64,000 nucleotides of DNA from NCBI RefSeq assembly GCF_002531825.1, contig NZ_NWSX01000002.1, positions 1 through 64,000 on the forward strand, in the 5' to 3' direction. The notes under the pieces were generated by a model. That model saw nothing but the letters and a program-made list of their open reading frames with translations. It was not told where the DNA came from and made no database searches. Position 1 is the first letter of the stretch; every line of letters starts with the position of its first letter. Both the position numbers and the translations under genes were made by a program. Positions 1 to 8,673 of the stretch are shown piece by piece. The DNA is from Rhizobium sp. J15. Its GTDB lineage: Bacteria > Pseudomonadota > Alphaproteobacteria > Rhizobiales > Rhizobiaceae.

Positions 1-44
1 GACAACGAAGACAGTCGCTCTCCCCGCTGGGGAGAAGGGAACAC
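1..44. repeat. Fragment of an intergenic palindromic repeat
   Basis: A TCTCCCC-GCT-GGGGAGA hairpin (19-35) lies just past the kup stop codon. The same GC-rich core, with GGGGAGAAGG to one side, recurs in the large palindrome at 55121-55304, so this is probably the edge of a related rhizobial intergenic element cut by the window start. It could also serve as the kup 3' end, but no T-run is visible. Confidence 0.4.
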
Positions 45-1943
45 TCAAATAATGACATGAGACCCCAGTTCCACCACGCGGTTGGCCGGCAGGCGGAAGT
101 AGTCGGAAGGATTGGCGGCGGCGTTGGCAAGCGCGATGTAAAGCCGGTCCTGCCAGTAGGGCATGCCTGATTTGGCGTCCGGCACCAGCTTGCGGCGGCC
201 TAGATAGAAGGAGGTCGACATGATGTCGAACTTCAATCCCGTTTTGCGCAGCGTCGCCAGGGCCTGCGAGACGTTCTGCGATTCCATGAAGCCGAAGAGC
301 AGTTCGACGCGGGAGAAACGCTCGGAAATCTGCTCGATCTTGTAGCGGTCCTGGCTTGGGACGCGGGGCTTGTTGACCGTGCGAATCGTCAGGATGACGT
401 TGCGGTCGTGGAGCACGTGATTGTGCTTGAGGTTGTGCAGCAAGGCGGCGGGAGCAGATTCCGGATCGCTGGTCAGGAAGATCGCGGTGCCGGGAACCTG
501 GGCCGGCGAATGCTCGCTCTTGCGCTCGATGGAGCTGACGAAGGAGGGAAGCGGAATATCGGTGTGGCGGGTCTTTTCCATGAGGATCGCCGTGCCGCGC
601 CGCCAGGTCCACATGATGACGGTAAAGGCGGTGGCGATCAGGATCGGGATATAGCCGCCGTCGTGGATCTTCAGAAGGTTGGCGCCGAGGAAGATCATTT
701 CGAGCAGGACCAGCGGCGCGAGTGCCATCACGGCGACCGGCATCGACCAGTTCCAGCGGGCGCGGACGAATTCGAAAGCCATGATCGAGGTGACGACCAT
801 GGCGCCGGTGACCGAAATGCCATAGGCGGTCGCCAGCGCATCCGAGGTCTGGAAGCTCAGAACCAGGAAAATGACGCCGATGAACAGCACGGCATTGACC
901 GACGGCAGAAAGATCTGCCCGGTATTGGTTTCGGAGGTGAAGAGAATTTCCATGCGCGGCAGGAAGCCGAGGTTGATGCCCTGGCGCACCAGCGAGAAGG
1001 CCCCTGTGATTACCGCCTGGCTGGCGATGATCGTCGCGGCGGTCGCCAGAATGACGGCCGGCAGCAGCGCCCATTTCGGGAACATCAGATAAAAGGGATC
1101 GGACATCGTCATCGGATTGCCGAGGACGAGCGCCCCTTGGCCGAGATAATTCAGCGTCAGCGCCGGGAAGACCAGCAGGAACCAGGCCCACTGGATCGGC
1201 CGGCGGCCGAAATGGCCGAGGTCGGCATAGAGCGCCTCCGCACCGGTGACGGTCAGGAAGACGGCGCCGAGCACGACGATGCCATAAAAGCCCTCATGCA
1301 GCAGGAAGCTGACGGCGTAATAAGGGTTGAAGGCGGCAAGGATGCCGAAATCGTCCGAGATATGGGAAATGCCGGCCGCTGCCATGACGATGAACCAGAC
1401 GGCGGTGATCGGACCGAAGAACTTCGCGACTGCGCCGGTACCGCGCGATTGCACGACGAAAAGCAACGCCAGGATCACCACCGAGATCGGCACGATATAT
1501 TCGGAGAGGCTCGGCGTAACGAGCTTCAGGCCCTCGACAGCCGAAAGCACGGAAAGCGCCGGCGTGATCATCGCATCGCCGAGGAAGAGCGCGGCGCCCA
1601 TCAGGCCGAGCAGCATCAGCAAAGCGGTGTGGCCGTTGGCGGTCTTCATCAGAAGGGCGAGCAGCGACAGCGTGCCGCCTTCCCCGTCGTTGTCGGCGCG
1701 CAGCAGGAAAAGAACGTATTTGATGGTGACGATGATCGTCAGCGCCCAGATCATCAGCGAAATCAGGCTGATGACCTCGAAACGGGTGACGCCGTCATGG
1801 GCCACGGGCTTCAGCGCCTCGCGAAAAGCGTAAAGCGGGCTCGTGCCGATATCGCCGTAGACGACGCCGACGGAACCCAATGCGAGATAGAACAGCTTTT
1901 TCGGCGTCATATCGCGTTCGTTCGGATGGCTATCTTCGGACAT
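45..1943 (-). CDS. kup: Kup-family potassium uptake protein
   Basis: A 632-residue K+:H+ symporter of the KUP/HAK/KT family, acting in the inner membrane for low-affinity K+ uptake. The N-terminus carries the family signature with [13 protein letters not shown] at about residues 26-38. About twelve hydrophobic segments follow, then a hydrophilic C-terminal domain of roughly 170 residues. Length is typical for the family. It starts 18 bp after the corA stop on the same strand, and a GAGGAG Shine-Dalgarno-like stretch overlaps that stop, suggesting a corA-kup transcript. Rhizobia often carry more than one Kup copy, and this sequence alone does not tell which paralogue it is. Confidence 0.95.
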   Translation of the reverse strand: MSEDSHPNERDMTPKKLFYLALGSVGVVYGDIGTSPLYAFREALKPVAHDGVTRFEVISLISLMIWALTIIVTIKYVLFLLRADNDGEGGTLSLLALLMKTANGHTALLMLLGLMGAALFLGDAMITPALSVLSAVEGLKLVTPSLSEYIVPISVVILALLFVVQSRGTGAVAKFFGPITAVWFIVMAAAGISHISDDFGILAAFNPYYAVSFLLHEGFYGIVVLGAVFLTVTGAEALYADLGHFGRRPIQWAWFLLVFPALTLNYLGQGALVLGNPMTMSDPFYLMFPKWALLPAVILATAATIIASQAVITGAFSLVRQGINLGFLPRMEILFTSETNTGQIFLPSVNAVLFIGVIFLVLSFQTSDALATAYGISVTGAMVVTSIMAFEFVRARWNWSMPVAVMALAPLVLLEMIFLGANLLKIHDGGYIPILIATAFTVIMWTWRRGTAILMEKTRHTDIPLPSFVSSIERKSEHSPAQVPGTAIFLTSDPESAPAALLHNLKHNHVLHDRNVILTIRTVNKPRVPSQDRYKIEQISERFSRVELLFGFMESQNVSQALATLRKTGLKFDIMSTSFYLGRRKLVPDAKSGMPYWQDRLYIALANAAANPSDYFRLPANRVVELGSHVII

Positions 1944-1961
1944 GAAGTTTCAACAGGCTCC

Positions 1962-2939
1962 TCAGAGCCAGCCTTTCCAGCGAAAAAAGAAAAAGGGAAT
2001 GACGGCCGATATCACCATCAAGGCCAGCGAAAAGGGATAACCCGCGGCCCAGGCCAGCTCCGGCATGAACTGAAAATTCATGCCATAGACGGAAGCGACC
2101 AATGTCGGCGGCAGGAACACCACCGATGCGATCGAGAAGATCTTGATGATCGAGTTCTGCTCGATGTTGATCAGGCCGAGCGAAGCGTCGAGCAGGAAGG
2201 TAATGTTGGCGGCCACGAACGAGGCATGCTCCGACAGCGACTGGATATCGCGCGAGACGGTGCGGCAAAGCTCCTTCGCCTCACGGTCCTGCTGGATTGC
2301 CGGGATCGTGTGAAAGAAGGTCAGGAGGCGCGAAAGCGAACCGAGGCTATCGCGCAGCTTGCTGATCATCCGGTGATGGCCGGCGATATCCTTCAGCTTC
2401 TCCTCGAGATAGTTGGAAGGCCTGCGCACCTTCTTTGCCCGGTCGCCGAAGACATGCATGGACAAGATATCGATGCGCGAGACGGAGATCTCGAGAATCT
2501 CGGCGGTGCGGTCGACGATCGTTTCCAAGAGCTTGGCGAGAAGCGCAGCGCCGCTGCGCCAGTTTTCCGGCAGCCGGTGAAGGGCGGCGATGAAGAGCGC
2601 AAAGGACTTGGGATGGGCGTAGCGGATGGTGACCAGCCGGTTTCCCGCGAGAATGAAGGCGACATCGGTCAGCGTCGGCGCGTCGGTATCGGCCTTCCAG
2701 AGGAGCGAGGCGGTCATGAAGACGGCATCGTTTTCGACATAGAGACGGGCGGAGGGCTCGATATCCTTCAGGTCGTCGCGGGTCGGGACCTCGATGCCGA
2801 GGACCTTCTCGACATAGAGCTCCTCCTCGCGGCTCGGGTCGACCATGTCGATCCAGACGACATCCTCGGGAAAGGGCACCTCGTGCGAGACATCGCGGAT
2901 CTCGACCGACCGGCAATTGGAACAGTAAGCGGTTATCAC
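1962..2939 (-). CDS. corA: CorA-family divalent metal ion transporter
   Basis: Inner-membrane Mg2+/Co2+ channel of the CorA/MIT superfamily, 325 residues from the GTG at 2939. That start is preferred over an ATG 25 codons upstream because GGAGG sits 8 bases before it and the protein then begins where the family does (ITAYCSN...). A long soluble domain with extended helices is followed by two C-terminal membrane segments, with the diagnostic YGMNF loop between them. The end (RWKGWL) is basic, as is usual. It is the first gene of a probable two-gene operon with kup, which would pair Mg2+ and K+ import. Confidence 0.93.
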   Translation of the reverse strand: MITAYCSNCRSVEIRDVSHEVPFPEDVVWIDMVDPSREEELYVEKVLGIEVPTRDDLKDIEPSARLYVENDAVFMTASLLWKADTDAPTLTDVAFILAGNRLVTIRYAHPKSFALFIAALHRLPENWRSGAALLAKLLETIVDRTAEILEISVSRIDILSMHVFGDRAKKVRRPSNYLEEKLKDIAGHHRMISKLRDSLGSLSRLLTFFHTIPAIQQDREAKELCRTVSRDIQSLSEHASFVAANITFLLDASLGLINIEQNSIIKIFSIASVVFLPPTLVASVYGMNFQFMPELAWAAGYPFSLALMVISAVIPFFFFRWKGWL

Positions 2940-3381
2940 CGGCACTGCCTCCGATGCTTGCGCCGCTTGGCGGCCAGAACCCTTGTCATAACAAGCCCTT
3001 CCATGCGGCCGCAAGCGCGACAGCGCGAAGATCGCTCGTCATCGATCGAAACGGAAGCGGATCAAGAAAGCTCATACAACTCCGGCTGCATCCAGCCTCA
3101 GGGGCCGGCATGCGCGTTGTGCTCCACCGCATCGCAGTTACCAATCCTTCGATCGACAAGACAACTCCGAACTTGCAGGCGGGCCGGATGCTTCGGAACG
3201 AAGACGGCCGTCAGTGAGCATCTGCAGCAAACGCCATCATGGCGCCGGGGCATATGAAGCAAAGCCGTGAAATAATCAAGACATCTTCCGTGAAGCGCGG
3301 CTTTTCACCACGTTTCACCCACAATTTGGGGTATTGGCCGCGGTGATTCGGACCTCCAAAAGCGCGCCCCGGCGACATGCC
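2940..3381. other. Gene-free spacer between corA and mrp
   Basis: 442 bp with no convincing gene. Short open frames on the + strand here lack ribosome sites and recognisable domains. It should contain the promoter of the minus-strand corA-kup unit and the 3' end of mrp. No strong terminator or operator was found by eye; a weak dyad lies near 3291-3309. Confidence 0.5.
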
Positions 3382-4560
3382 TTATTCGAAAACGATCGTC
3401 GGCGCCGGGCGCTGCGGCTGGCCGCCAACCTGTTCCCAGACCTTGGCGGCGATGCCGCGATAGATTCCGGCGACGATGCCGTTCGGCTCGGAGGCGACGA
3501 GCGGCGTGCCGGCGTCGGAGGTTTCGCGAATGTTCATCGTCAGCGGCACTTCGCCGAGGAAGGGCACGCCGATGCGTTCAGCCTCCTTGCGGGCGCCGCC
3601 ATGGCCGAAGATGTCGTAACGCGTGCCGGTATCGGGAGCGATGAAATAGCTCATGTTCTCGACGATGCCGAGCACCGGCACTTCGACCTTGCGGAACATG
3701 TTGAGGCCCTTGCGGGCATCGATCAGAGCGAGATCCTGCGGCGTGGAGACGATGACGGCGCCGGCGAGCGGCACCTGCTGGGCCATGGTCAACTGCGCAT
3801 CGCCGGTGCCGGGCGGCATGTCGACGACGAGGACGTCGAGTTCGCCCCAGGCGACTTCGCGCAACATCTGCAACAGCGCCGACTGGACCATCGGCCCGCG
3901 CCAGATCATCGCCGTCTCCTCATCGACGAGGAAGCCCATCGACATGACCTTGAGGCCGTAATTTTCCATGGGATTGATGATGCGGCCGTCGATCTGCGTC
4001 GGCCGGCCGGATATTTTCAACAGCCGCGGCATGGAGGGGCCGTAGATATCGGCATCGAGAATGCCGACGCGAAGGCCGTTGGCGAGCAGGCCGAGCGCCA
4101 GATTGACGGCGGTGGTCGATTTGCCGACCCCACCCTTGCCGGAGGCGACGGCGATGATGGCGCCGATGCCGGGAACGCCGATCTTGCCGGTGCGAGGCGC
4201 CTGCTGTGGCGCGTGCGCGTGGCCGGCATGGTCGTGTGCGTGATCGTGGCCGGCATGGCCATGGGGCGGGTTCGACGCCGGGCGCGCCGCGGGAGCGGCG
4301 GCGGCCGCCCTCTTGTCCGCCGTCAGCGTCACGAGGGCGCCCTTGACACCGGGCATTTCCTTGATGACGCGCTCGGCGGCGAGCCGCATCGGCTCCAGCT
4401 CCTTGGCGCGCTCGGCCGGAACGGTAATGGAGAAATAGACCTTGCCGTCGGAGATGAAGATGTCGGAGACCATGCCGAGCTCGACGATATCGCGCTCGAG
4501 ATCGGGGCCACGCACGGTCTTCAGCGTTTCGAGAACCTGTTCCTTGGTGACGTCGGTCAT
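3382..4560 (-). CDS. mrp: Mrp/ApbC-family Fe-S cluster carrier P-loop ATPase
   Basis: Cytosolic MRP/NBP35-type P-loop NTPase, 392 residues. Residues 1-80 are a DUF59/MIP18 domain. Residues 100-116 form a His-rich linker (eight His in 17 residues). The deviant Walker A GKGGVGKS is at 141-148, and DMPPGTGD at about 248-255 is the Walker B region. The family normally binds a bridging [4Fe-4S] cluster through a CxxC after ENMSYF; here residues 306-312 read FIAPDTG, so both cysteines are missing (A308, T311). That makes a classical Fe-S scaffold role uncertain. It is probably monocistronic, with the LuxR gene 535 bp upstream on the same strand. Confidence 0.92.
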   Translation of the reverse strand: MTDVTKEQVLETLKTVRGPDLERDIVELGMVSDIFISDGKVYFSITVPAERAKELEPMRLAAERVIKEMPGVKGALVTLTADKRAAAAAPAARPASNPPHGHAGHDHAHDHAGHAHAPQQAPRTGKIGVPGIGAIIAVASGKGGVGKSTTAVNLALGLLANGLRVGILDADIYGPSMPRLLKISGRPTQIDGRIINPMENYGLKVMSMGFLVDEETAMIWRGPMVQSALLQMLREVAWGELDVLVVDMPPGTGDAQLTMAQQVPLAGAVIVSTPQDLALIDARKGLNMFRKVEVPVLGIVENMSYFIAPDTGTRYDIFGHGGARKEAERIGVPFLGEVPLTMNIRETSDAGTPLVASEPNGIVAGIYRGIAAKVWEQVGGQPQRPAPTIVFE

Positions 4561-5095
4561 TCCACCCTCACTGTTTCTTCTCGATCACAGATAGTGGAGG
4601 CGCACGTCTTCGCCAAACAAAATCATCGGATGGGAAAATCGATTTACCGGCTTGCACAAAAGCGGGCAAAAAATCGGAATCCGTTGCGGCCATCAAGTCC
4701 GCCGGGCTTTCGCCCTGATGGCCGCAACGGTCTCCCCTGGAACCGGCGCAATGCGGGCGAACTAGAGTAAGCTGCAAAAAAGACCAGCAAAAAGTGATGG
4801 AGGAAGCCGGAATCGTGAACAGCTGCGCAAAAGGCGGTGCCAAAACGCAACAACCGCCGCCGACGCAGAAGTACCGGAGAGAATCGGCATCGGCGTCGGG
4901 CAGCGGTTGTGTCGGCCGCGCCATTTCCTGGCGCTGTCACAAAGTCCCCTCTGGACCTCTGCCAAAGGAGAAGCAGAAAGCGTGCCAGATGAAAAATCAG
5001 GAAAAGCCGCGCAAATGTGCCGACATTCGTGTCTTTTCGGGAAGGCGTGCCTATGCGCTGAGCGGCCGGCGCAGCCGATCGTTGCTTTTTGCAAC
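4561..5095. other. Gene-free spacer between mrp and the LuxR gene
   Basis: 535 bp without a supportable protein gene. A minus-strand frame over 4568-4924 has no domain, an odd composition and no ribosome site. The notable content is the long hairpin at 4681-4730. The mrp promoter should lie in the mrp-proximal part. Confidence 0.5.
4672..4730 (-). terminator. Long hairpin plus T-run, possible terminator or sRNA 3' end
   Basis: A perfect 15-bp stem (4681-4695 with 4716-4730) encloses an inner GGGC-TTTC-GCCC hairpin. Read on the minus strand, the stem is followed after seven bases by six T residues (around 4668-4673). It lies about 365 bp past the LuxR stop, so it could end a long LuxR 3' UTR or an independent small RNA. 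No promoter was identified. Confidence 0.45.
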
Positions 5096-5833
5096 TTATT
5101 TGATCAGACCGATCCGCAGCGCCTTGGCGACCGCCTGGGTGCGGTTGACCGTGTCGAGCTTCTTGGTGGCGCGGTTGAGGTAGTGGTTGACCGTATGCTC
5201 GGACAGGGCAAGGATTTCGGCGATTTCCGCGCTGGTCTTGCCGGCCGCCGTCCAGTTGAGGCAATCGATCTCGCGGTCGGTCAAGGTATCGGTCATCCGC
5301 GTGTCGAGGTGGCGGATCTCCGCGAGCCTGTCGAAGACGTGGATGGCGATATAGCAAAGCTCGCGCATCTCGGCCGGACTGAAGGGCTCGCGATCGCCGG
5401 CGAAGGAAACGGCGCCGCGCAGACCGGATGCCTCATGGGTCGGGAAGTAGGCGCAGCGCATCATCTTGAAACGTTCGAAAAGCGCAGAGACGAGGCCGGA
5501 CTTGCCGTCGTCCCGCGACCAGTCCGGCCGTGTCATGTCATAGAGGAAAGGCCGCGCCGACGTCCTGAGCCGGCGGAGAACCGGGCTATTCACCATCAGC
5601 CCCTCCTGGTCGTAGATCGCCAGAAGCTCAGCCGGCCAGCTGGTAATGACCGTGCTGCCCTGAAGATCGAAAGAGGTGATCGGCGGAAGGTTGAGAACCA
5701 TGAAGGCACGGCTGCGATAGGTTTCCGTCACGCGCTTCATGAAACGGAAAATATCGAACTGCGTCTTCAGGCCCGCTATCTCCTGGACATAGTCATCTTC
5801 TTCCGGGGATGTTTGCGACAAGGGTGCCATCAC
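5096..5833 (-). CDS. LuxR-family transcriptional regulator (orphan)
   Basis: A 245-residue regulator. Residues about 20-165 resemble an autoinducer-binding domain, and 181-245 are a GerE/LuxR helix-turn-helix (LTDREIDCLNWTAAGKTSAE, then a VNHYLNRATKKL recognition helix). Hand alignment with TraR-type proteins puts L70 where the invariant Trp57 should be and S83 where Asp70 should be, while Y74 and P84 keep the Tyr and Pro. Loss of these ligand-contacting residues suggests it does not bind a standard acyl-homoserine lactone. No luxI-like synthase is nearby, so it is an orphan. A lux-box-like dyad lies about 45 bp upstream (5877-5894). The target genes are unknown. Confidence 0.88.
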   Translation of the reverse strand: MMAPLSQTSPEEDDYVQEIAGLKTQFDIFRFMKRVTETYRSRAFMVLNLPPITSFDLQGSTVITSWPAELLAIYDQEGLMVNSPVLRRLRTSARPFLYDMTRPDWSRDDGKSGLVSALFERFKMMRCAYFPTHEASGLRGAVSFAGDREPFSPAEMRELCYIAIHVFDRLAEIRHLDTRMTDTLTDREIDCLNWTAAGKTSAEIAEILALSEHTVNHYLNRATKKLDTVNRTQAVAKALRIGLIK

Positions 5834-5876
5834 ATTTCTTCATCTTCGGCACAGCGACCGGCAAACCGTGTGCAGA

Positions 5877-5894
5877 ACCTGGCCGACGACCGGT
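5877..5894. promoter_or_regulatory. lux-box-like dyad upstream of the LuxR gene
   Basis: ACCTG-N8-CCGGT is an 18-bp imperfect dyad, one mismatch from a symmetric ACCTG/CAGGT site. It is centred about 52 bp upstream of the LuxR start and extends outward to GAACC...GGTTC (5875-5896). The size and ends resemble lux boxes, so autoregulation is possible, but one weak site is thin evidence. Confidence 0.3.
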
Positions 5895-6080
5895 TCGATT
5901 GCATCGGCATGACGATCGCTGGTTGGATCAAATGGAATCGGCCTCGGCGTACAGCGTTCGGCCGGTGAATGGTTGTGGATTTCGCGGACGGTTTTAGTTG
6001 TGGTGATTCGCCGGTAAATCTCAATATCGCCCTCATCATAAGCATGCTCTGCGATCGGGTCCAGCAAACCGGATTTTCCG

Positions 6081-6878
6081 TCAGCGACGCGGCCCCAGGC
6101 GGATACGCATGCCTTCCATGATCCTTCCAGCTGCCAGCTGTACTGGAACGGCCCACTCGCGCAGAAGTTCCATCGACAATCGATAGGCAGGGCCAGTAAT
6201 CGATATCCCGCCGATAAAAGTCCGGTCCTCAGACCAGACAGGCGCAGCCACGCAGCGGATACCGGCCTCATGCTCCTCGCGATCGAAGGCATAGCCCTGA
6301 TCGGCAATCTCCCGGATTTCGGCAAGCAGCGTTTCGGCAGAACCATGCGTCGAGGCGGTGAACCTGGTGAAGCTCAGGCCGGCCAGAAGATCGGCCAGAC
6401 GGTCGGGCGGCAGCAGGGAAAGGGCGGCCTTGCCGACGCCGGTGCAGTAACAGGGGGAGGCATTGCCGATCTGCGAATACATGCGCACCGGCTGGCGGCC
6501 TTCGACCTTGTCGAGATAGATGATCGACGATCCCCTGAGAACGCCGAGATGCACCGTTTCGCCGGTTGCCTGTTGCAGATCGGCAAGGTGCGGTTCGGCA
6601 ATCATGCGGAATTCGTTGCGCGCCCAGCTGCGCGCGGCAAAATCGAGCAGGCGCAGCCCGGGGGCGTAACGCCCGTCGCCATCGAGTTCGAGAAGCCCTT
6701 CCTCCACCAGGTGGCTCAGCTGGCGATGCAGCGTGCCGCGCGGCTGGCCGGCGAGCGCCAGGATATCGGTGAAGCGCAGCGGCGCAGCGGCATGGGTCAC
6801 GAGATCGAGCAGAACCATCAGTTTGCCGAGCGTGCCGGTCTCCCGTGCCTGCGTCATGCCATCGCCGTTTGAATTCAT
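6081..6878 (-). CDS. IclR-family regulator of the sugar-acid cluster
   Basis: A 265-residue repressor/activator. The N-terminal winged helix-turn-helix covers about residues 18-75 (FTDILALAGQPRGTLHRQLS), and the C-terminal IclR effector domain about 85-255. The ATG at 6878 is chosen because GGAAGAGG precedes it and it removes an uncharacteristic 98-residue extension. The gene is divergent from the dehydrogenase-dgoK-dgoA-lactonase operon, and the 106-bp gap holds a perfect dyad. By position it most likely controls that operon in response to a 2-keto-3-deoxy sugar acid or its precursor, as the related KdgR does; this is inference. Confidence 0.9.
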   Translation of the reverse strand: MNSNGDGMTQARETGTLGKLMVLLDLVTHAAAPLRFTDILALAGQPRGTLHRQLSHLVEEGLLELDGDGRYAPGLRLLDFAARSWARNEFRMIAEPHLADLQQATGETVHLGVLRGSSIIYLDKVEGRQPVRMYSQIGNASPCYCTGVGKAALSLLPPDRLADLLAGLSFTRFTASTHGSAETLLAEIREIADQGYAFDREEHEAGIRCVAAPVWSEDRTFIGGISITGPAYRLSMELLREWAVPVQLAAGRIMEGMRIRLGPRR

Positions 6879-6920
6879 CGCCTCTTCCGCCCTTGACAGA
6901 GAGGGCAGCCTAATTCGATA

Positions 6921-6957
6921 ATTCCATATAGTCAAATTAAGTTCCACATAATGGAAC
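6921..6957. promoter_or_regulatory. Probable IclR operator between divergent genes
   Basis: A perfect dyad, GTTCCA-N5-TGGAAC, spans 6941-6957. A further half-site (ATTCCATATA at 6921-6930) lies exactly 20 bp upstream in the same orientation, about two helical turns away. It sits between the iclR-type gene and the dehydrogenase start at 6985. Two or more phased half-sites are common for IclR proteins. Confidence 0.6.
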
Positions 6958-6984
6958 AAAATATCGGGAGGAGATGGGACCGCA

Positions 6985-7746
6985 ATGCCAGCACAATTTC
7001 CCGAGTTCAAAGACCGAGCCGTGCTCGTGACCGGCGGCGGATCGGGCATCGGCGCTGCGATCGTCGAAGGTTTCGCGCGGCAGGGCGCCAAGGTCTCCTT
7101 CATCGATATCGCAGAAGCCGCGGGCAGCGCGCTTGCCGAAAACCTGTCACGCGAAACGGCGCATCCCGTCACCTTCCATCATGCCGATCTGCGCGACATC
7201 GAGGCGATCCGGCGCACGGTCGACAGCGTCGTTGCCGCCTCGGGGCCGATCCGCGTGCTCGTCAACAATGCCGCCTGGGACGACCGCCACGAATTCGACG
7301 AAGTGACCGAGGCCTATTGGGACAACAACCAGGCGGTCAACCTGCGGCATGTGTTCTTTACCTCGCAGGCGGTCGCGCCGTCGATGCGGGCGGCCGGCGG
7401 CGGGGCGATCGTCAATATGTCGTCGATCGCCTTCAAGCTGAACATGGGCGGCTTTCCCTCCTACGCCGCGGCGAAGGCGGCGGTCGTCGGGCTGACGAAG
7501 AGCATGGCCGGCAGGCTCGGGCCGGAGAATATCCGGGTCAACTGCATCCTGCCCGGCATGGTCGTCACCGAGCGGCAGATGCAGCTCTGGCTGACCGAAG
7601 AGAGCATCGCGCGCTCGGTGGAGCAGCAATGCCTCAAGACCGCGCTCAAGCCTGACGCGATCGTCGGGCCCTGCCTGTTTCTTGCATCCGACTGCGCGGC
7701 TGCGATGACCGCCCAGTCCCTGATTGTCGATGGAGGCATTCTATAA
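6985..7746 (+). CDS. SDR-family sugar dehydrogenase (probable galactose/aldose 1-dehydrogenase)
   Basis: A 253-residue classical short-chain dehydrogenase/reductase. It has the TGGGSGIG cofactor loop (about residues 16-23), NNAA, the catalytic Ser (SSIA) and YAAAK Tyr-Lys pair, and the C-terminal IVDGG motif. A GGGAGGAG ribosome site precedes the ATG. It heads an operon with dgoK, dgoA and a lactonase, so oxidation of D-galactose (or a related aldose) to the lactone is the likely reaction. The SDR fold alone cannot fix the substrate; a later sugar-acid dehydrogenase step is an alternative. Its stop overlaps the dgoK start by one base (TAATG). Confidence 0.88.
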   Translation: MPAQFPEFKDRAVLVTGGGSGIGAAIVEGFARQGAKVSFIDIAEAAGSALAENLSRETAHPVTFHHADLRDIEAIRRTVDSVVAASGPIRVLVNNAAWDDRHEFDEVTEAYWDNNQAVNLRHVFFTSQAVAPSMRAAGGGAIVNMSSIAFKLNMGGFPSYAAAKAAVVGLTKSMAGRLGPENIRVNCILPGMVVTERQMQLWLTEESIARSVEQQCLKTALKPDAIVGPCLFLASDCAAAMTAQSLIVDGGIL

Positions 7747-8660
7747 TGACGAATCCCGCTTATGTCGCGGTGGACTGGGGCACCAGCAGTTTCCGGCTCT
7801 GGCTAGTCGGCAGGGATGGCAGCATCCTTGTCGAACGCCGCAGCGGCGAAGGCATGACGAGCGCGGCAAAGACCGGCTTTTCCACCGTGCTATCAGGCCA
7901 TCTTGCCGCCGTCGAGGCACCGGCAAGCCTGCCTGTCATCGTCTGCGGCATGGCCGGCGCAAGGCAGGGCTGGGTCGAGGCCGGCTATATCGACGTGCCG
8001 GCATCCCTCGGCTCGATCCTGACCGGCGCCGTCTCCGTGCCCGGGGAAAGCCGCGACATCCGCATCCTGCCGGGCCTTGCGCAGCGAGACGCGGCGAGGC
8101 CCGACGTCATGCGCGGCGAGGAAACCCAGCTTCTCGGCGCGCTTGGCCGCTCAAGCGTTGGCGCCCAGGCAGTCTGCATGCCCGGCACGCATTCGAAATG
8201 GGTGCATGTGAACGACGGCAAGGTGACCGGCTTTTCGACCTTCATGACCGGCGAGCTTTTCGACGCGATCAGCAAACATACGATCCTTTCGCATGCCGTC
8301 GCAGGTGCCGAGCAACAGCCGGCGGATGCTGCTGCCTTCGAGGCGGCCGTATCGGCGGCCTTCGCGCGGCCTGCACTTGCCTCCAACATGCTCTTTGCGG
8401 CCCGCTCCGGCCAGCTCCTGCACGGGATTTCCGCTGCGGCCGCGCAGGCCCGGCTTTCCGGCACGCTGATCGGCCTCGAAATCGCCGGCGCGCTGCAGGA
8501 TGCCGCCAACTCAGGCATCACCCTCGTCGCCTCCGGGCGCCTGCAGGCGCTCTACGAGCGGGCCTTCAGGACCCTCTCGCTTGACTTCACCGCCATCGAC
8601 GCCGACACGGCCGTGCGCCGCGGGCTCTCGGCCGCCGCCGAAGCCATCTGGCCGAACTGA
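7746..8660 (+). CDS. dgoK: 2-dehydro-3-deoxygalactonokinase
   Basis: A 304-residue cytosolic kinase of the DgoK family, converting 2-keto-3-deoxygalactonate plus ATP to the 6-phosphate. The N-terminal phosphate-binding motif VAVDWGTSSFRLWL (about residues 8-21) and the MPGTHSKW motif (about 145-152) are characteristic. Length is normal. It is translationally coupled to the upstream dehydrogenase (one-base overlap) and followed 13 bp later by the matching aldolase, which strongly supports the DgoK call over a general sugar kinase. Confidence 0.93.
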   Translation: MTNPAYVAVDWGTSSFRLWLVGRDGSILVERRSGEGMTSAAKTGFSTVLSGHLAAVEAPASLPVIVCGMAGARQGWVEAGYIDVPASLGSILTGAVSVPGESRDIRILPGLAQRDAARPDVMRGEETQLLGALGRSSVGAQAVCMPGTHSKWVHVNDGKVTGFSTFMTGELFDAISKHTILSHAVAGAEQQPADAAAFEAAVSAAFARPALASNMLFAARSGQLLHGISAAAAQARLSGTLIGLEIAGALQDAANSGITLVASGRLQALYERAFRTLSLDFTAIDADTAVRRGLSAAAEAIWPN

Positions 8661-8673
8661 GAAAGCTGACACG

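Noticed and set aside
408..3257. Long + strand open frame of about 949 codons
   Set aside because: It lies antisense to kup and corA, is rich in Arg, Asp and His without domains, and is explained by the codon bias of GC-rich genes on the other strand.
4568..4924. Minus-strand open frame of 118 codons between mrp and the LuxR gene
   Set aside because: It runs through the long hairpin, has odd Cys/Pro composition and no ribosome site.
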